Shown: in pieces, positions 42,254 to 52,879 of the stretch
Layout: every line of letters starts with the position of its first letter
Numbering within the stretch: the first letter of the stretch is position 1
Source: Planctomycetales bacterium
GTDB taxonomy: Bacteria > Planctomycetota > Planctomycetia > Planctomycetales > Planctomycetaceae
Reading direction: 5' to 3'
DNA: 64,000 nt
Assembly (NCBI GenBank): GCA_028285345.1
Contig: JANQPT010000012.1
Location: 248,001 to 312,000 of the forward strand
Notes under the pieces: generated by a model
Told to the model about the DNA's origin: nothing
The model's input: the letters and a program-made list of their open reading frames with translations, nothing else
Database searches by the model: none
Program-made: the position numbers and the translations under genes

Positions 42254-45016
42254 TCAGTTCGCCGTGTTCTTGATCTTCTTCAGCTCATCCAGCGGAAACT
42301 TCACGACCTCCACGCTCTGCTTGCCACCGGAGAACGCCACCAGCAACGATCCGTCATGTTCCATCACATGCGGATAATCGACCCGCCGCCCACCGAAAAG
42401 ATAGGCCATCGTGTGGAACACTATTCCGTCGTCGCTCACGGAGAGCACGAGCGGATCGCGCCGCTTCGGGTTGGCGTTGGAGACCAGCACAAACTGCCCG
42501 TTGCTGAGCTGCAAGCCGTTGATCTTCGACGTAGCGTCCGGGAAGTTCGTCTTGATCGGCTTGCTCCAGGTGCGGCCGTTGTTGGTCGAAAACGAGCGAT
42601 ACAAGAATCCGCTGCGGCGATTGTCGCGAAATAGGGCCATCAGGTTGCCGTCAGGTAACGTCCACCAAAACGGCTCTTCCGCCGAAAGCTCGCTGCTGGA
42701 GCCTAGCACCGGAAACGATTCCCATTGGTCGATCCCCTTCACGCCGCCAACGAGGAATTGCACGCCGGTTTTTTTGTAGTCATACGGCCGCCGCGACATC
42801 ATCCACTGGCCGTTGGGTACTTTCTTCGGCGGAAAGTTGTTAATCGCATTCTTCGCGATCACGCCCTGATCTTGCCACGACCCCGCGCTAGCATCCCAGC
42901 GAAAGGCGTGCAATTTCAATCCCGGTCCAAAGAAGCCGGCGGCTTCATCCAGCGACGCCAGCGCCAACAGCTCGCCGTCCCGCTGCCACAAGCCGCGCGA
43001 AATCCAGCGATAACCTTTGTCGGTCCTTGTTCCGTAATGCTTTGAATCGGGACCGGAATTGGGCGGCACGGGCGTCATGTACTTGCCGGTACTCCACGTC
43101 AGCCCGTCGTTGCTGGTCGCGTATTTGACCCGTTGTCCGACCTGATCCTCGACGCCCGGGCCGTCACTCCACATCACCCAATATTTCCCGTCATGGAACG
43201 CCAGATAGTTGTGCTGATTGACGCCGTCCGGTTTCCGCACATCGCTCACAACGACATGCTGGCTGTTGATTCGCGGCAATTTGTCGAACTTGATCGTGTG
43301 CGTGTCGACCGGCACCCAATCGGCCTTGAGCATTTGCGGGGAGAGTGGATTTCGCTTCGGATGCGGCGGAGATGCCGCCGCGTGCCGCAATACTTGCCCC
43401 TGCCGCTGGAGCCGGTTTTGGAGCTGCTTTATTGGTACGTTTCGAGGAGTCTGCTCAAGCTCTACCGCGAGCGCCGCTGCAACTCCCGCGGCTTGCCCTA
43501 AGGCCATCCAAGTCGGCTCCATGCGGATCGAGGAATAGCCGACGTGCGTCGTTGAAGCGGCCACTGGAACAATCAAACCGTCGATCTTCTCTGGGATCAT
43601 AATCCGATACGGAATCTCATACGGCCGTGTAATGTGATCCAGCATGCCCAGGTAGCCTTCCAACACGACAGTGTCGCCCGGCTGCCGTTTGCGGCAGGGG
43701 AAGCTGTCGATCGGAAACTCGCCGACGGCAATGCTGTCCTCATGATGTCGCGGCGTATGGTCCTCTCCGTCCCCCGTAATGTCATGTTCCGTGAGCGTAT
43801 ATTCGCCGGCCAGCCGCCGCCCTTCGCGGACATAAAGCTGAAACGGAAAATGCCCGTTGTCGGTGAATTCATCTTTGGGCGGATGAAGTTCGTTCGCCAA
43901 TTTGCGGTGCGCCGCGGGAACTTCCGGATCATTTTGCAAAAACCAGAGCAATCCCAGGGCCAAGTTGCGATGCTGCCGGCTGATCCGCTCGCGCGCCTCC
44001 GCATCGCCTTCGACGTAACCGCGATTGAGTTCCGGAAACGGAAATCCCAGCGGTCGGGGGTTGATATTCACATCGGTTTTGTTGTTGGGAATCTCCGTCA
44101 CCGACAACGCCCGCACGAGCGTTCCAAAGTGGGCGGGATTGTAGCCACGGCCGGGCTTGAAGTTCTTGGGGCCCGCCAGTCGTCCGGCGTGAAGATCGTC
44201 AAAATAGCCGAGATAATTCTTGCGATCGTAATCGGCTGGCGGCTCCGTCATACGCTGTGCGTTGGCGGGATCGGTCGTTAGACAGAGCCGGTACGTATAA
44301 GCGGGCAGACAATCGTCTGCGGCGCCGGTCGTTCCGGGCAAGACCTTTTTCGCCCGAAAGTCGAAATAAATCACACCGGCGTGCGGTTCGCCAAATTCCT
44401 CACGCGATTCGCGCCCCAGCCGAAATTTCGCGCCCGCCGCAGCAAACAGATCCCCCTCATAGGTCGCGTCAACAAACACGCGGCCTTGCAGCGTGCGCGA
44501 CTCGCCCGTGCGGCGATTATCGATCGTCACCGCCGTGAGCCGATCGCCAACGGTCTGCGCGGACGTCAGCTGCCAACCTTTCAGCGTGGTGATCGACGGC
44601 TGGTCGGCGAGCATTTGCTCCAGGACCGACTCCGCCACCGACGGCTCGTAGTAATATCCGTCGCGGCACTTCTTGACGTTTTCGTGGTCTTTGCCGTACG
44701 TGTCGACATAATGGTCGTAAACGCGGTCGATAAACTCCTTAAACAGCCCGCCGATCATCGCCCGGTTTTCAATGTCGCTCTTGCCCAGCCCGCTGGCCAT
44801 CATGCCGCCGACATGATCGTGCGATTCCACCAGGGCGACTTTGCGCTTCGCACGCCCTGCCGCCAGCGCCGACGCAATCCCGCCCGGCGTGCCGCCGACA
44901 ACGACCACATCAATTCTCTCGGCACCTGCCGCCCATCCCGACGACGAGAATAAAACCGTCATACAGAGAGCCACAGAAAGTGAGGTCGTCCACAGATGCT
45001 TTGCCATAGATTTCAC
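42254..45016 (-). CDS. FAD-dependent oxidoreductase fused to a sialidase-like propeller
   Basis: The GTG at 45016 is preceded by GAGGA at a good distance; an ATG at 45007 is possible. The 920-residue product has a signal peptide (about 1-30), then a nucleotide-binding line IDVVVVGGTPGGIASALAAG at 35-54 with the FAD-contacting ES after VALV. The DHVGG and RVFVDATYEGDLFAAAG segments are those of FAD_oxidored proteins. From about 565 to 920 it has Asp-box-like turns (SNDGLTW, STNNGRTWSKP) and HNYLAFHDGKYWVMWSDGPG, as in propeller glycosidases. The fusion is probably exported. The enzyme may oxidise a sugar and recognise a glycan, an inference from the fusion only. Confidence 0.82.
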   Translation of the reverse strand: MKSMAKHLWTTSLSVALCMTVLFSSSGWAAGAERIDVVVVGGTPGGIASALAAGRAKRKVALVESHDHVGGMMASGLGKSDIENRAMIGGLFKEFIDRVYDHYVDTYGKDHENVKKCRDGYYYEPSVAESVLEQMLADQPSITTLKGWQLTSAQTVGDRLTAVTIDNRRTGESRTLQGRVFVDATYEGDLFAAAGAKFRLGRESREEFGEPHAGVIYFDFRAKKVLPGTTGAADDCLPAYTYRLCLTTDPANAQRMTEPPADYDRKNYLGYFDDLHAGRLAGPKNFKPGRGYNPAHFGTLVRALSVTEIPNNKTDVNINPRPLGFPFPELNRGYVEGDAEARERISRQHRNLALGLLWFLQNDPEVPAAHRKLANELHPPKDEFTDNGHFPFQLYVREGRRLAGEYTLTEHDITGDGEDHTPRHHEDSIAVGEFPIDSFPCRKRQPGDTVVLEGYLGMLDHITRPYEIPYRIMIPEKIDGLIVPVAASTTHVGYSSIRMEPTWMALGQAAGVAAALAVELEQTPRNVPIKQLQNRLQRQGQVLRHAAASPPHPKRNPLSPQMLKADWVPVDTHTIKFDKLPRINSQHVVVSDVRKPDGVNQHNYLAFHDGKYWVMWSDGPGVEDQVGQRVKYATSNDGLTWSTGKYMTPVPPNSGPDSKHYGTRTDKGYRWISRGLWQRDGELLALASLDEAAGFFGPGLKLHAFRWDASAGSWQDQGVIAKNAINNFPPKKVPNGQWMMSRRPYDYKKTGVQFLVGGVKGIDQWESFPVLGSSSELSAEEPFWWTLPDGNLMALFRDNRRSGFLYRSFSTNNGRTWSKPIKTNFPDATSKINGLQLSNGQFVLVSNANPKRRDPLVLSVSDDGIVFHTMAYLFGGRRVDYPHVMEHDGSLLVAFSGGKQSVEVVKFPLDELKKIKNTAN

Positions 45017-45343
45017 TCTAATTCCTCAACGTCAAAGTTCTCGCCACAAATCGCCCAGCACGGCAGCGCCGCAACCAACATCAACGAAAGTATGTAGCCA
45101 CGGATTCACACGGATAAAACACGGATTTTAGTGAATCCCAAGCCGACCGCTTGCGGTCGTGTGCGACGTGCTGCTCCAAAACACGCACCATCTCCGTTTG
45201 CCTCTGCAAATCGTGTCGTCTTAATCATTAGAAACCTTGAGCAACTCACAAAGCTTTCGAACGTTGGTAGCACGAGTGCTCTGATGGTATTCGTGAAGAT
45301 TCGTCCAATTCGTGGCTAACAAAACTCAAGATGAAACAAAGTA
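45017..45343. other. Gene-free stretch between the FAD protein and hydrolase genes
   Basis: The 327 nt hold the CACGGAT element and its inner hairpin. The part next to 45016 contains GAGGAATT on the minus strand, the likely SD of the FAD protein gene. No coding frame is convincing. Confidence 0.5.
45094..45320. repeat. CACGGAT-type inverted element
   Basis: A left arm at about 45094-45127 has three CACGGAT-type words after GTAGC. A right arm at 45287-45320 is its approximate reverse complement (CGTGAAGATTCGTC, ATTCGTGGCTAAC). About 160 nt lie between them, including an AAGCCGACCGCTTGCGGTCG hairpin near 45140-45160 that resembles one at 10279-10298. It lies between the FAD protein start and the hydrolase stop. 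Confidence 0.65.
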
Positions 45344-46189
45344 TTACCGGCGGCGAAGTTCCGCTTCGCGTTCCGTGATAAACCGGTTGATTCCGCCCGC
45401 AACCTTCTTGGGTTTTTGCGTGTGCAGCTTGTGCGACGCGTTTTCAACCCACAATAACCGAATGTTGTCGCGCTCGGGGATCCGCAGCGCTTCCCACGTG
45501 GGGCGAGCTTTGCCGCGGTCGCCGTAGATCTCCAAGATCGGAACGGTCGTCTCTTTCAAGAACGATTCGCCGTCCCAGATCCGCCAGATTCTGCCGAACG
45601 ACTTGACTTGCCGCTCGCTCCACTTGGCCAGCACTTCTTTGCGATACGCCGCCGCTTCCTCCAGCTCTTCCTCCGTCAGGGTCGCCTTCATCTCCAAATC
45701 GAATCCATCGCGTGCCGCCTGCCAGTTCGTCCAGCCTTCCATCGAAATGATCCCCCGCAACTTATTGGGCGCCTGCCGGCCGACTTCCAACGAAATCATC
45801 CCGCCCAAACTGTGTCCGCCAATATAAAACGACCGGGCGCCCATCTCTTTGGTGATCAACAGCGCGTCGCGGGCGCACTGTTTGATCGATCCATTCTCCG
45901 GCGGCGGCCAACTCTTGCCCAGCCCCCGGTTCTCGATGATCATCAGGTTGTAGTCGTCTTTCAAATGCGGAATCAGCTTCGCGAACACGCGGCTGTCGGA
46001 GAACGTACCGGGAATCAATACGAGCGTCGGACCGTCGCCTGCACGATGTGCACAACACAACTGTCCCCCCTCGAATCCAATCAACCGGTCTTCAAAACCG
46101 ACCAACCGAGGAAATCGTTCCGAAGCCGCCGCGGGAGAGAAACACACCGCAACTAGCAGCCAACCGCTGCACCAAAGAAGCGGACGCAT
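45344..46189 (-). CDS. Exported alpha/beta hydrolase
   Basis: The 281-residue product has a signal peptide (about 1-22) and a full alpha/beta-hydrolase core. The oxyanion line TLVLIPGTFSDSR lies near 56-68, the nucleophile elbow GHSLGG near 124-129 with Ser as the nucleophile. A catalytic Asp could be in YGDRG near 223 and the His in NASHKLH near 255. Such enzymes cut esters or amides; the substrate is unknown. GGGAGCAGG lies before the ATG at 46189. The gene sits between the FAD fusion and the DUF1501 gene on the same strand, with no clear functional link. Confidence 0.8.
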   Translation of the reverse strand: MRPLLWCSGWLLVAVCFSPAAASERFPRLVGFEDRLIGFEGGQLCCAHRAGDGPTLVLIPGTFSDSRVFAKLIPHLKDDYNLMIIENRGLGKSWPPPENGSIKQCARDALLITKEMGARSFYIGGHSLGGMISLEVGRQAPNKLRGIISMEGWTNWQAARDGFDLEMKATLTEEELEEAAAYRKEVLAKWSERQVKSFGRIWRIWDGESFLKETTVPILEIYGDRGKARPTWEALRIPERDNIRLLWVENASHKLHTQKPKKVAGGINRFITEREAELRRR

Positions 46190-46223
46190 GACCTGCTCCC
46201 GAAGAGTTGAAGACCCTATCTCG

Positions 46224-47648
<1,425 letters not shown>

Positions 47649-47666
47649 CAAATCTCCCTACAAGTC

Positions 47667-47745
47667 GTTTCAAAACCCTCTGACGCATTTCGCAGACACT
47701 GACATGTCAGTGTCTCAAACAGACGCAACCGGGTTTTGAAACTGG
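47667..47745. repeat. 80-nt TTTCAAAACCC inverted-repeat element, copy 2
   Basis: The element runs opposite to copy 1 at 11774-11853. The left arm at 47667-47687 and right arm at 47724-47745 match copy 1 exactly after reversal. Its centre holds a perfect palindrome ACACTGACATGTCAGTGT. It lies between the stop of the cytochrome gene (47763) and the DUF1501 start (47648). Confidence 0.78.
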
Positions 47746-47762
47746 TTTTTGTCGTCGGCCGG

Positions 47763-50700
47763 TCAATCGACGTATAGGAATTCACTCGACGACAACAAGA
47801 CTCGACAAACTGCTTGCCAGGCTTTCTCTTTCCGTGTCGCCGGATCGTCTTCGCGATCGGCCAGCGCTGTCTCGTAACGGGCCAAGAACTCCTCCGCCCG
47901 CTTTGATTCCTCGGCTGTCGGATCCCGTCCCAATGCACGTTGATACGCCTGACGGAGACGTTCAGGATCATCCGCCTCGCCGCTCAATAAGCGACTCGCC
48001 ATCGCCGCACTCTGCTCGTCCATGAATCGGCTGTTCAGTAGAAACAGCGCTTGCGGGGCAACCGTCGTCGTCGCGCGGTCTCCATTCGATGAACTCGGAT
48101 CGGGAAAATCGAACGCGCCGAACATCTCGAACAAACCGCTTCGAATCACCGGCAGGTAGATTGAACGGCGGTTGGTCTCATACTTTGTGCCGTCAACAGA
48201 AGCGGTACTCGCTACATAGGCATGGTTCTTCGTCGTCATCAAGGAACCACCCATCGCAAAGTCGATCGTACCCGCAACGCCCAGAATCCCGTCGCGAATC
48301 TCTTCCGCTGACAGCCGCCGCCGGTTCATCCGCCACAGAGACTTGTTCTCCGGATCGACACTCGCCGCCGCCTCGTCGAACCGCGTGCTCATGCGGTACG
48401 TCGACGACAACATGATCCGTCGATGCAACTCCTTGATGCTCCACCCTTGCTCGACAAACTCCACGGCCAAGTAATCCAACAGCGGCTGATTGACCGGCAG
48501 CTCTCCGGTGGTCCCGAAGTTATCCGGTGTCGGCACAATCCCGGCTCCGAAATGCCAGCGCCAGACGCGATTGACAATCACGCGGCTCGTCAGCGGATGA
48601 TCCGCACTCGCCAGCCATTCGGCGAACTGCAGCCGCCCGCTCTGTTTGTTGTCGATCGGATCCTGCTTCTCGCCCGCCATAATCTGCGGGAATTGCCGGG
48701 GGACTTCCGCGCCCAGGTTAACGTGATTGCCGCGAATATTGACCCGTGCGTTTTGGATTTCGTCTTCCGTCACACCCATGCTTAGCGGAAACTTCGGCAG
48801 CGTCTCCTTGAGCGACTTCACTTCGCCGCGGAGTGACTTCAACTTGGCAACCGTATCCTGAGGATAATCCACTTCTGTTTTCTCTGAGACCGCAAATGGA
48901 CCTTCGCCGTGATACAGCACCATGCGAAACGCTTCCTGCGAGGCGTTGGATAGTTTCTTCGGCGGTTTCTCCGATGAGTCCGCTTGAAGCTTTCGCCAGG
49001 ACTGTTCAGCGTCCTTGAACAATTCCTGATATCGCGCGGCCAACCGTTTGCGCGATTCGGCGCGAAACTCCGAGAACAATTCGTTATCGGAATCGTTTTG
49101 CGATTTCAATAATGCGTGCCATTCCGCCAACACCGAATCTTTGTCGGCCTGTGTTTTGTTCAGATAATCGGCCCATTGGGTGAGAAATGATGTCCGCAGA
49201 TCAAATCTCGCTGCCAATTCCTCCGCAGTCAGCTGCGGGCTGCGGGAACTGTCCAGCGGCACCAGCGCCAGTTTATCGATATGCGGAAACGGCCCGTCAC
49301 GCTCCAATCGCAGCGTGTTGCTGCCCTGCTGCAATTTGAGTTCCCTGCAGACGACCCAGCGTTGCGACTTGGGATACCAGCCGCCAGTCACGTCCGTGAT
49401 GGCGCCCTGTTCCACGAGCTTGCCATTCAGCGACAGTTTAACGGGCCGTGACTCGGCCGCCGCGACGCGAAATTCCAGTTGGTATGTTTGGTCCGCTTTG
49501 GGAACCTCAATCTCGTACTCGGCAAAATTCGGCAACTTCCCGGCGTTGACCAAGACGCCAACGCCTTTCCCGTAGCTGGAAGTATCACGATTGACGTTGC
49601 CGCGACGGAACTTTTCAGCCTCGATTAACAGCGTCCCTTCAGGGAGATTCTCCGCGGCCGCGGCCAAAATCGGCTGCTGGGCGCTATTGGTCGCGCGAAA
49701 TTGGTTCCACTCCGTCGCCGCGAGCAAATAGTCTCCCACACGCAGCCGGGCGGCGGAGAGCAACTTTTTGTTCGTACTCTTCTGCAATTCCTCAATGGCG
49801 GTTTCCCGCTGCTTGATTTGTTGTTCTTGTTCTCGCAGGGCGGCGACTTCTTCCGGAGGCGCGAGCGGCCGCTCGAACCAATCCGCGACGACTTTGTAGT
49901 TCTTCATCGTCTTGGTGCTCAGAAAGATCCCGGCCAGCGAATAGTAATCCTCCTGAGGAATCGGATCGAATTTGTGCGCATGGCAACGGGCGCACCCCAG
50001 CGTCATCCCCATAAATGCGCGGCCGATGGTGTCGATCTGCTCATCGACGATGTCCACTCGCATCTTGACCGGATCGTCTTCCGCCAACATCTTCGGGCCG
50101 ATTGCCAAGAAGGCGGTCGCCGCGTATCGGTCGACGGCCGTTTCACCGTCGTTCGGTCCGACCATTAAATCCCCGGCGATTTGCTCCCGCACAAACAGGT
50201 CAAACGGCTTGTCCTTGTTAAAGGCTGCGATCACATAGTCGCGGTAATGATAGGCGTTGGCGTAGGCCAGATTCTCATCCATGCCGTTGGAGTCAGCGTA
50301 GCGCGCCACGTCCAGCCAATGCCGGCCCCATCGTTCGCCGTATCGGGGGGACGCCAGCAAGCGATCGATCACGTGGCGGTAGGCGTCGGGCGAATCGTCG
50401 GCCAGAAATTCAGCAACTTCCTGCGGCGACGGAGGCAATCCCCACAAGTCAAACGTCGCCCGCCGCAACCACGTCCGCTTGTCCGCTTGTGGTGCCGGCG
50501 TCAATCCCTGCTCTTCCAACTTGGCCAACACGAAGTGATCGAGTCCCGTCCGCGGCCAAGCGGCGTTTTTCAAATCAGGCATATCCGGCTTTTCCGGAGT
50601 CCGAAATGCCCAGTAATTCTTTTCCGCTTCGCTGAACAACGGGCCGGTTGGTTTTTGCCGGGGTCGTGTTGTTGGGCGGGACGCCGGCCAAGGCGCACCC

Positions 50701-51083
50701 CATTTGACCCACTTCGTCAAAATGGCAATCTCGTCCGGTTTCAGTTTTCCGTCCGGCGGCATCTCCACGACCGCGTCAGGATCGTAGCTGATGGCTTCCA
50801 GGAGCAAGCTCTCGCCGGGCGACTCCAGGTCGACCGCTTCGCCGGAATCGCCGCCGACGATGGTCGCCTCGCGGGAATCGAGCCGCAGGCCGCCCTGTTG
50901 CTTCTTCTCGCCGTGACACTTCTGGCACCGCGCCACCAACAGCGGGCGGACTTTCTTCTCGAAGAACTGTTCCTGCTTGGCGGTCGCGGCCGGTTTTTCA
51001 GCAGACGGCTCCGCAGCCGACAGGGCTGCCGGACCTGCAATCAGCGAACAGATCAAGATGTATGTTCTCATCCCAGTCTTCAT
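47763..51083 (-). CDS. PSCyt1-DUF1549-DUF1553 cytochrome protein 1
   Basis: The start is put at the ATG at 51083 (MKTGMRTYIL), where a signal peptide then runs to about residue 25; a longer frame to 51149 has a basic, unlikely leader. The product is 1106 residues. PSCyt1 carries CQKCHG near residue 54. DUF1549 shows TGLDHF, RRATFDLWGLPPSPQEV and RYGERWGRHWLDVARYADSNG. A middle part with a CBM-like sandwich (about 430-620) precedes DUF1553 with SRVIVNRVWRWHFGAGIVPTPDNFG near 830. A haem C (and CARCH in TLGCARCHAHKFDPIP) suggests two CxxCH sites. It probably works outside the cytoplasm with the DUF1501 protein encoded downstream. Confidence 0.9.
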   Translation of the reverse strand: MKTGMRTYILICSLIAGPAALSAAEPSAEKPAATAKQEQFFEKKVRPLLVARCQKCHGEKKQQGGLRLDSREATIVGGDSGEAVDLESPGESLLLEAISYDPDAVVEMPPDGKLKPDEIAILTKWVKWGAPWPASRPTTRPRQKPTGPLFSEAEKNYWAFRTPEKPDMPDLKNAAWPRTGLDHFVLAKLEEQGLTPAPQADKRTWLRRATFDLWGLPPSPQEVAEFLADDSPDAYRHVIDRLLASPRYGERWGRHWLDVARYADSNGMDENLAYANAYHYRDYVIAAFNKDKPFDLFVREQIAGDLMVGPNDGETAVDRYAATAFLAIGPKMLAEDDPVKMRVDIVDEQIDTIGRAFMGMTLGCARCHAHKFDPIPQEDYYSLAGIFLSTKTMKNYKVVADWFERPLAPPEEVAALREQEQQIKQRETAIEELQKSTNKKLLSAARLRVGDYLLAATEWNQFRATNSAQQPILAAAAENLPEGTLLIEAEKFRRGNVNRDTSSYGKGVGVLVNAGKLPNFAEYEIEVPKADQTYQLEFRVAAAESRPVKLSLNGKLVEQGAITDVTGGWYPKSQRWVVCRELKLQQGSNTLRLERDGPFPHIDKLALVPLDSSRSPQLTAEELAARFDLRTSFLTQWADYLNKTQADKDSVLAEWHALLKSQNDSDNELFSEFRAESRKRLAARYQELFKDAEQSWRKLQADSSEKPPKKLSNASQEAFRMVLYHGEGPFAVSEKTEVDYPQDTVAKLKSLRGEVKSLKETLPKFPLSMGVTEDEIQNARVNIRGNHVNLGAEVPRQFPQIMAGEKQDPIDNKQSGRLQFAEWLASADHPLTSRVIVNRVWRWHFGAGIVPTPDNFGTTGELPVNQPLLDYLAVEFVEQGWSIKELHRRIMLSSTYRMSTRFDEAAASVDPENKSLWRMNRRRLSAEEIRDGILGVAGTIDFAMGGSLMTTKNHAYVASTASVDGTKYETNRRSIYLPVIRSGLFEMFGAFDFPDPSSSNGDRATTTVAPQALFLLNSRFMDEQSAAMASRLLSGEADDPERLRQAYQRALGRDPTAEESKRAEEFLARYETALADREDDPATRKEKAWQAVCRVLLSSSEFLYVD

Positions 51084-51251
51084 CAATATTTGCCCGGAAT
51101 TGCTGAGTCGGACGCAACGGCGATATTTCCGCGCGACCGGAATTGACACAAGAGCTTCTGTGGACGTTCGTTAATACCTATCGTAAATAATCGCGCCGCT
51201 CTCTTCCAGGTCGGACGAAAGTCGCGATTTCGCGGGTTTTGAGAGTCAGAT

Positions 51252-51285
51252 CAAAAACAGGCCATCCGCATTGACGGATGGCCTG
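51252..51285 (-). terminator. Rho-independent terminator of the DUF1559 gene
   Basis: On the minus strand an 11-bp perfect stem (CAGGCCATCCG / CGGATGGCCTG) with a 6-nt loop is followed by TTTTT, then GA. It lies about 35 nt after the stop codon of the DUF1559 gene (stop at 51319). It is the clearest terminator in the window. Confidence 0.88.
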
Positions 51286-51318
51286 CGAGGCTTTCCAGAT
51301 TGTTCATCAACTTGTCGA

Positions 51319-52518
51319 CTAGAAGTTGATGTTCTCACCACCTTGCGTCGTTCCCAACGCGCCCCAGATACCGTAGTTGCTTTCACCCACGGTAAACAGC
51401 GGGAAATCTTCGTCGAGATTACGATCGAACACCGGATCCCCCGGCTGCAGGGCCAGGTTTCCGGTATTGATCGACTCGCTGACGTAACGGACCGATCCGT
51501 CACCCATCAGACAATTCACACCGTCTTCGTGATAGCTACCGGCGCTCACCAGTGCCCACGAATTGTCGATGTCATTCGGCATGCAAGAGGGACTGTTGGG
51601 GGGCAGGATTGTGTTGAATCCGGCCGATTGCGGTGACCCGCGGTGCCACATGGCTCCCTGGTGCTGGTCGATTTCAACGTCGACGTCAACGTCGTATTTC
51701 CGGCCGGTCACCGAAGCCAAGCAGAGCACCGGACTGTCCAGCACCTCCGTCGTGAAGTTCTTGGCCGTCAAACCGCGCACGTCCCGGCCTCCACTGGCGG
51801 AATAAATCCCCCGCTCCGACATGACGATCGTTTGGCTCGTGCCGTCGGTCATGTCGGCGAAACGCGACGACGAAATGAATCCGAACAAGCCCCGCGTTCC
51901 GATGACGCCGGTAAAGATGACTTGATTGGGACCCGGCGTGGTGGCGTCGACTCCGACGAAACTCGGCAGCAAGCCGGCGTTATTGACCGTATCGCCCATG
52001 CACATTGCGTAGCTCCGCTGACCGGAGTTAAACGTGAAGGTTCCCTGCGGATTGGACGGGCAGATCAACAACGGAATCCGCGCCTGCCAGGGCGTGTAAG
52101 CCGTATCGTCGGGAGCGCTGCCCCAGGGAGGATAAAATCCGCCGCCCGGGCGAGGAACCGAAGTGCTCTGAATGTCGTTGTAAAGCGGAGTCCGCTCAAT
52201 GTAGGGCAGCAGCTGAATAAAACCGTTCACCTGCAATTCGTTGCCGTCGCCGTAGATGCCGCCGACCAGGATTCCGCCGCTCGTGCCCCCTTGCATGTAG
52301 GGAAACACATTGTGCGCGTCGTGGTACTCGTGCAATGCCAAGCCGAGTTGCTTGAGATGGTTTTTACACTGTGTTCGTTGCGCCATGGCGCGAGCCCGCT
52401 GAACGGCCGGCGCCAGTAAGGCGATCAACAGCACAATGATCGAAATTACGACCAGCAGTTCAATGAGCGTAAATCCTCTCCCTGCGGCACATCGGACGCG
52501 TGTTGTCCGTCTGAGCAT
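51319..52518 (-). CDS. DUF1559 pseudopilin-like surface protein
   Basis: The 399-residue product starts at the ATG at 52518 with a strong GGGAGGT SD about 6 nt upstream. The N-terminus holds a type IV pilin leader: GRGFTLIELLVVISIIVLLIALLAPAVQ, with Gly before Phe as the cut site near residue 15 and Glu five residues after it. DUF1559 features follow (a KNHLKQLGLALHEYHDAH line, an HRGSPQSAGFN line, and SYHEDGVNCLMGDGSVRYVSESI). Proteins of this group are very numerous in planctomycetes and build up the secreted or surface fibre/pilus-like fraction. It has its own terminator and so stands as a single-gene unit. The nearest gene, a lipoprotein, runs the other way. Confidence 0.92.
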   Translation of the reverse strand: MLRRTTRVRCAAGRGFTLIELLVVISIIVLLIALLAPAVQRARAMAQRTQCKNHLKQLGLALHEYHDAHNVFPYMQGGTSGGILVGGIYGDGNELQVNGFIQLLPYIERTPLYNDIQSTSVPRPGGGFYPPWGSAPDDTAYTPWQARIPLLICPSNPQGTFTFNSGQRSYAMCMGDTVNNAGLLPSFVGVDATTPGPNQVIFTGVIGTRGLFGFISSSRFADMTDGTSQTIVMSERGIYSASGGRDVRGLTAKNFTTEVLDSPVLCLASVTGRKYDVDVDVEIDQHQGAMWHRGSPQSAGFNTILPPNSPSCMPNDIDNSWALVSAGSYHEDGVNCLMGDGSVRYVSESINTGNLALQPGDPVFDRNLDEDFPLFTVGESNYGIWGALGTTQGGENINF

Positions 52519-52879
52519 GGGTGACCTCCCGTGATGATCGATTCTGAAAAGCCGTGATGTTCCTATACACTAGGGCAGTCCTGCCACTTACATCCACAAC
52601 ATCGTCACCTTCACAATACTTTGTATCGGCGCCCCGATTCAACACCAAATCGCAGGATTCACCACCAGCGGCGGGAATTCCTCTGGCTTAGGAAAAACCC
52701 GGTTTTTCCCGGACGATTCGGAAATTGACAGGCGACGATTCGCGCCGATATGATGAAGTGTCTGTTCAGTCGGTCATGGTCGCGTGATTGACCTTCGGAT
52801 CCGTGCACCGATTGAAGCCAGCCCCCTTGGTCGATCGATATCAGCCAACAACGCAGTCTGAAACTCCGGTGGTGATAGA
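52519..52879. promoter_or_regulatory. Divergent region between DUF1559 and lipoprotein genes
   Basis: The 361 nt should hold promoters for both genes. A perfect 9-bp palindrome GGAAAAACC-C-GGTTTTTCC lies at 52691-52709. A GGTGGTGATAGA stretch precedes the lipoprotein ATG as a weak SD. No certain -35/-10 pair was picked out. Confidence 0.4.

Noticed and set aside
50181-51146. 321-codon open frame on the plus strand
   Set aside because: It is antisense to the PSCyt1-DUF1549 part of cytochrome protein 1, which has clear motifs. The composition is Arg/Gln-rich.
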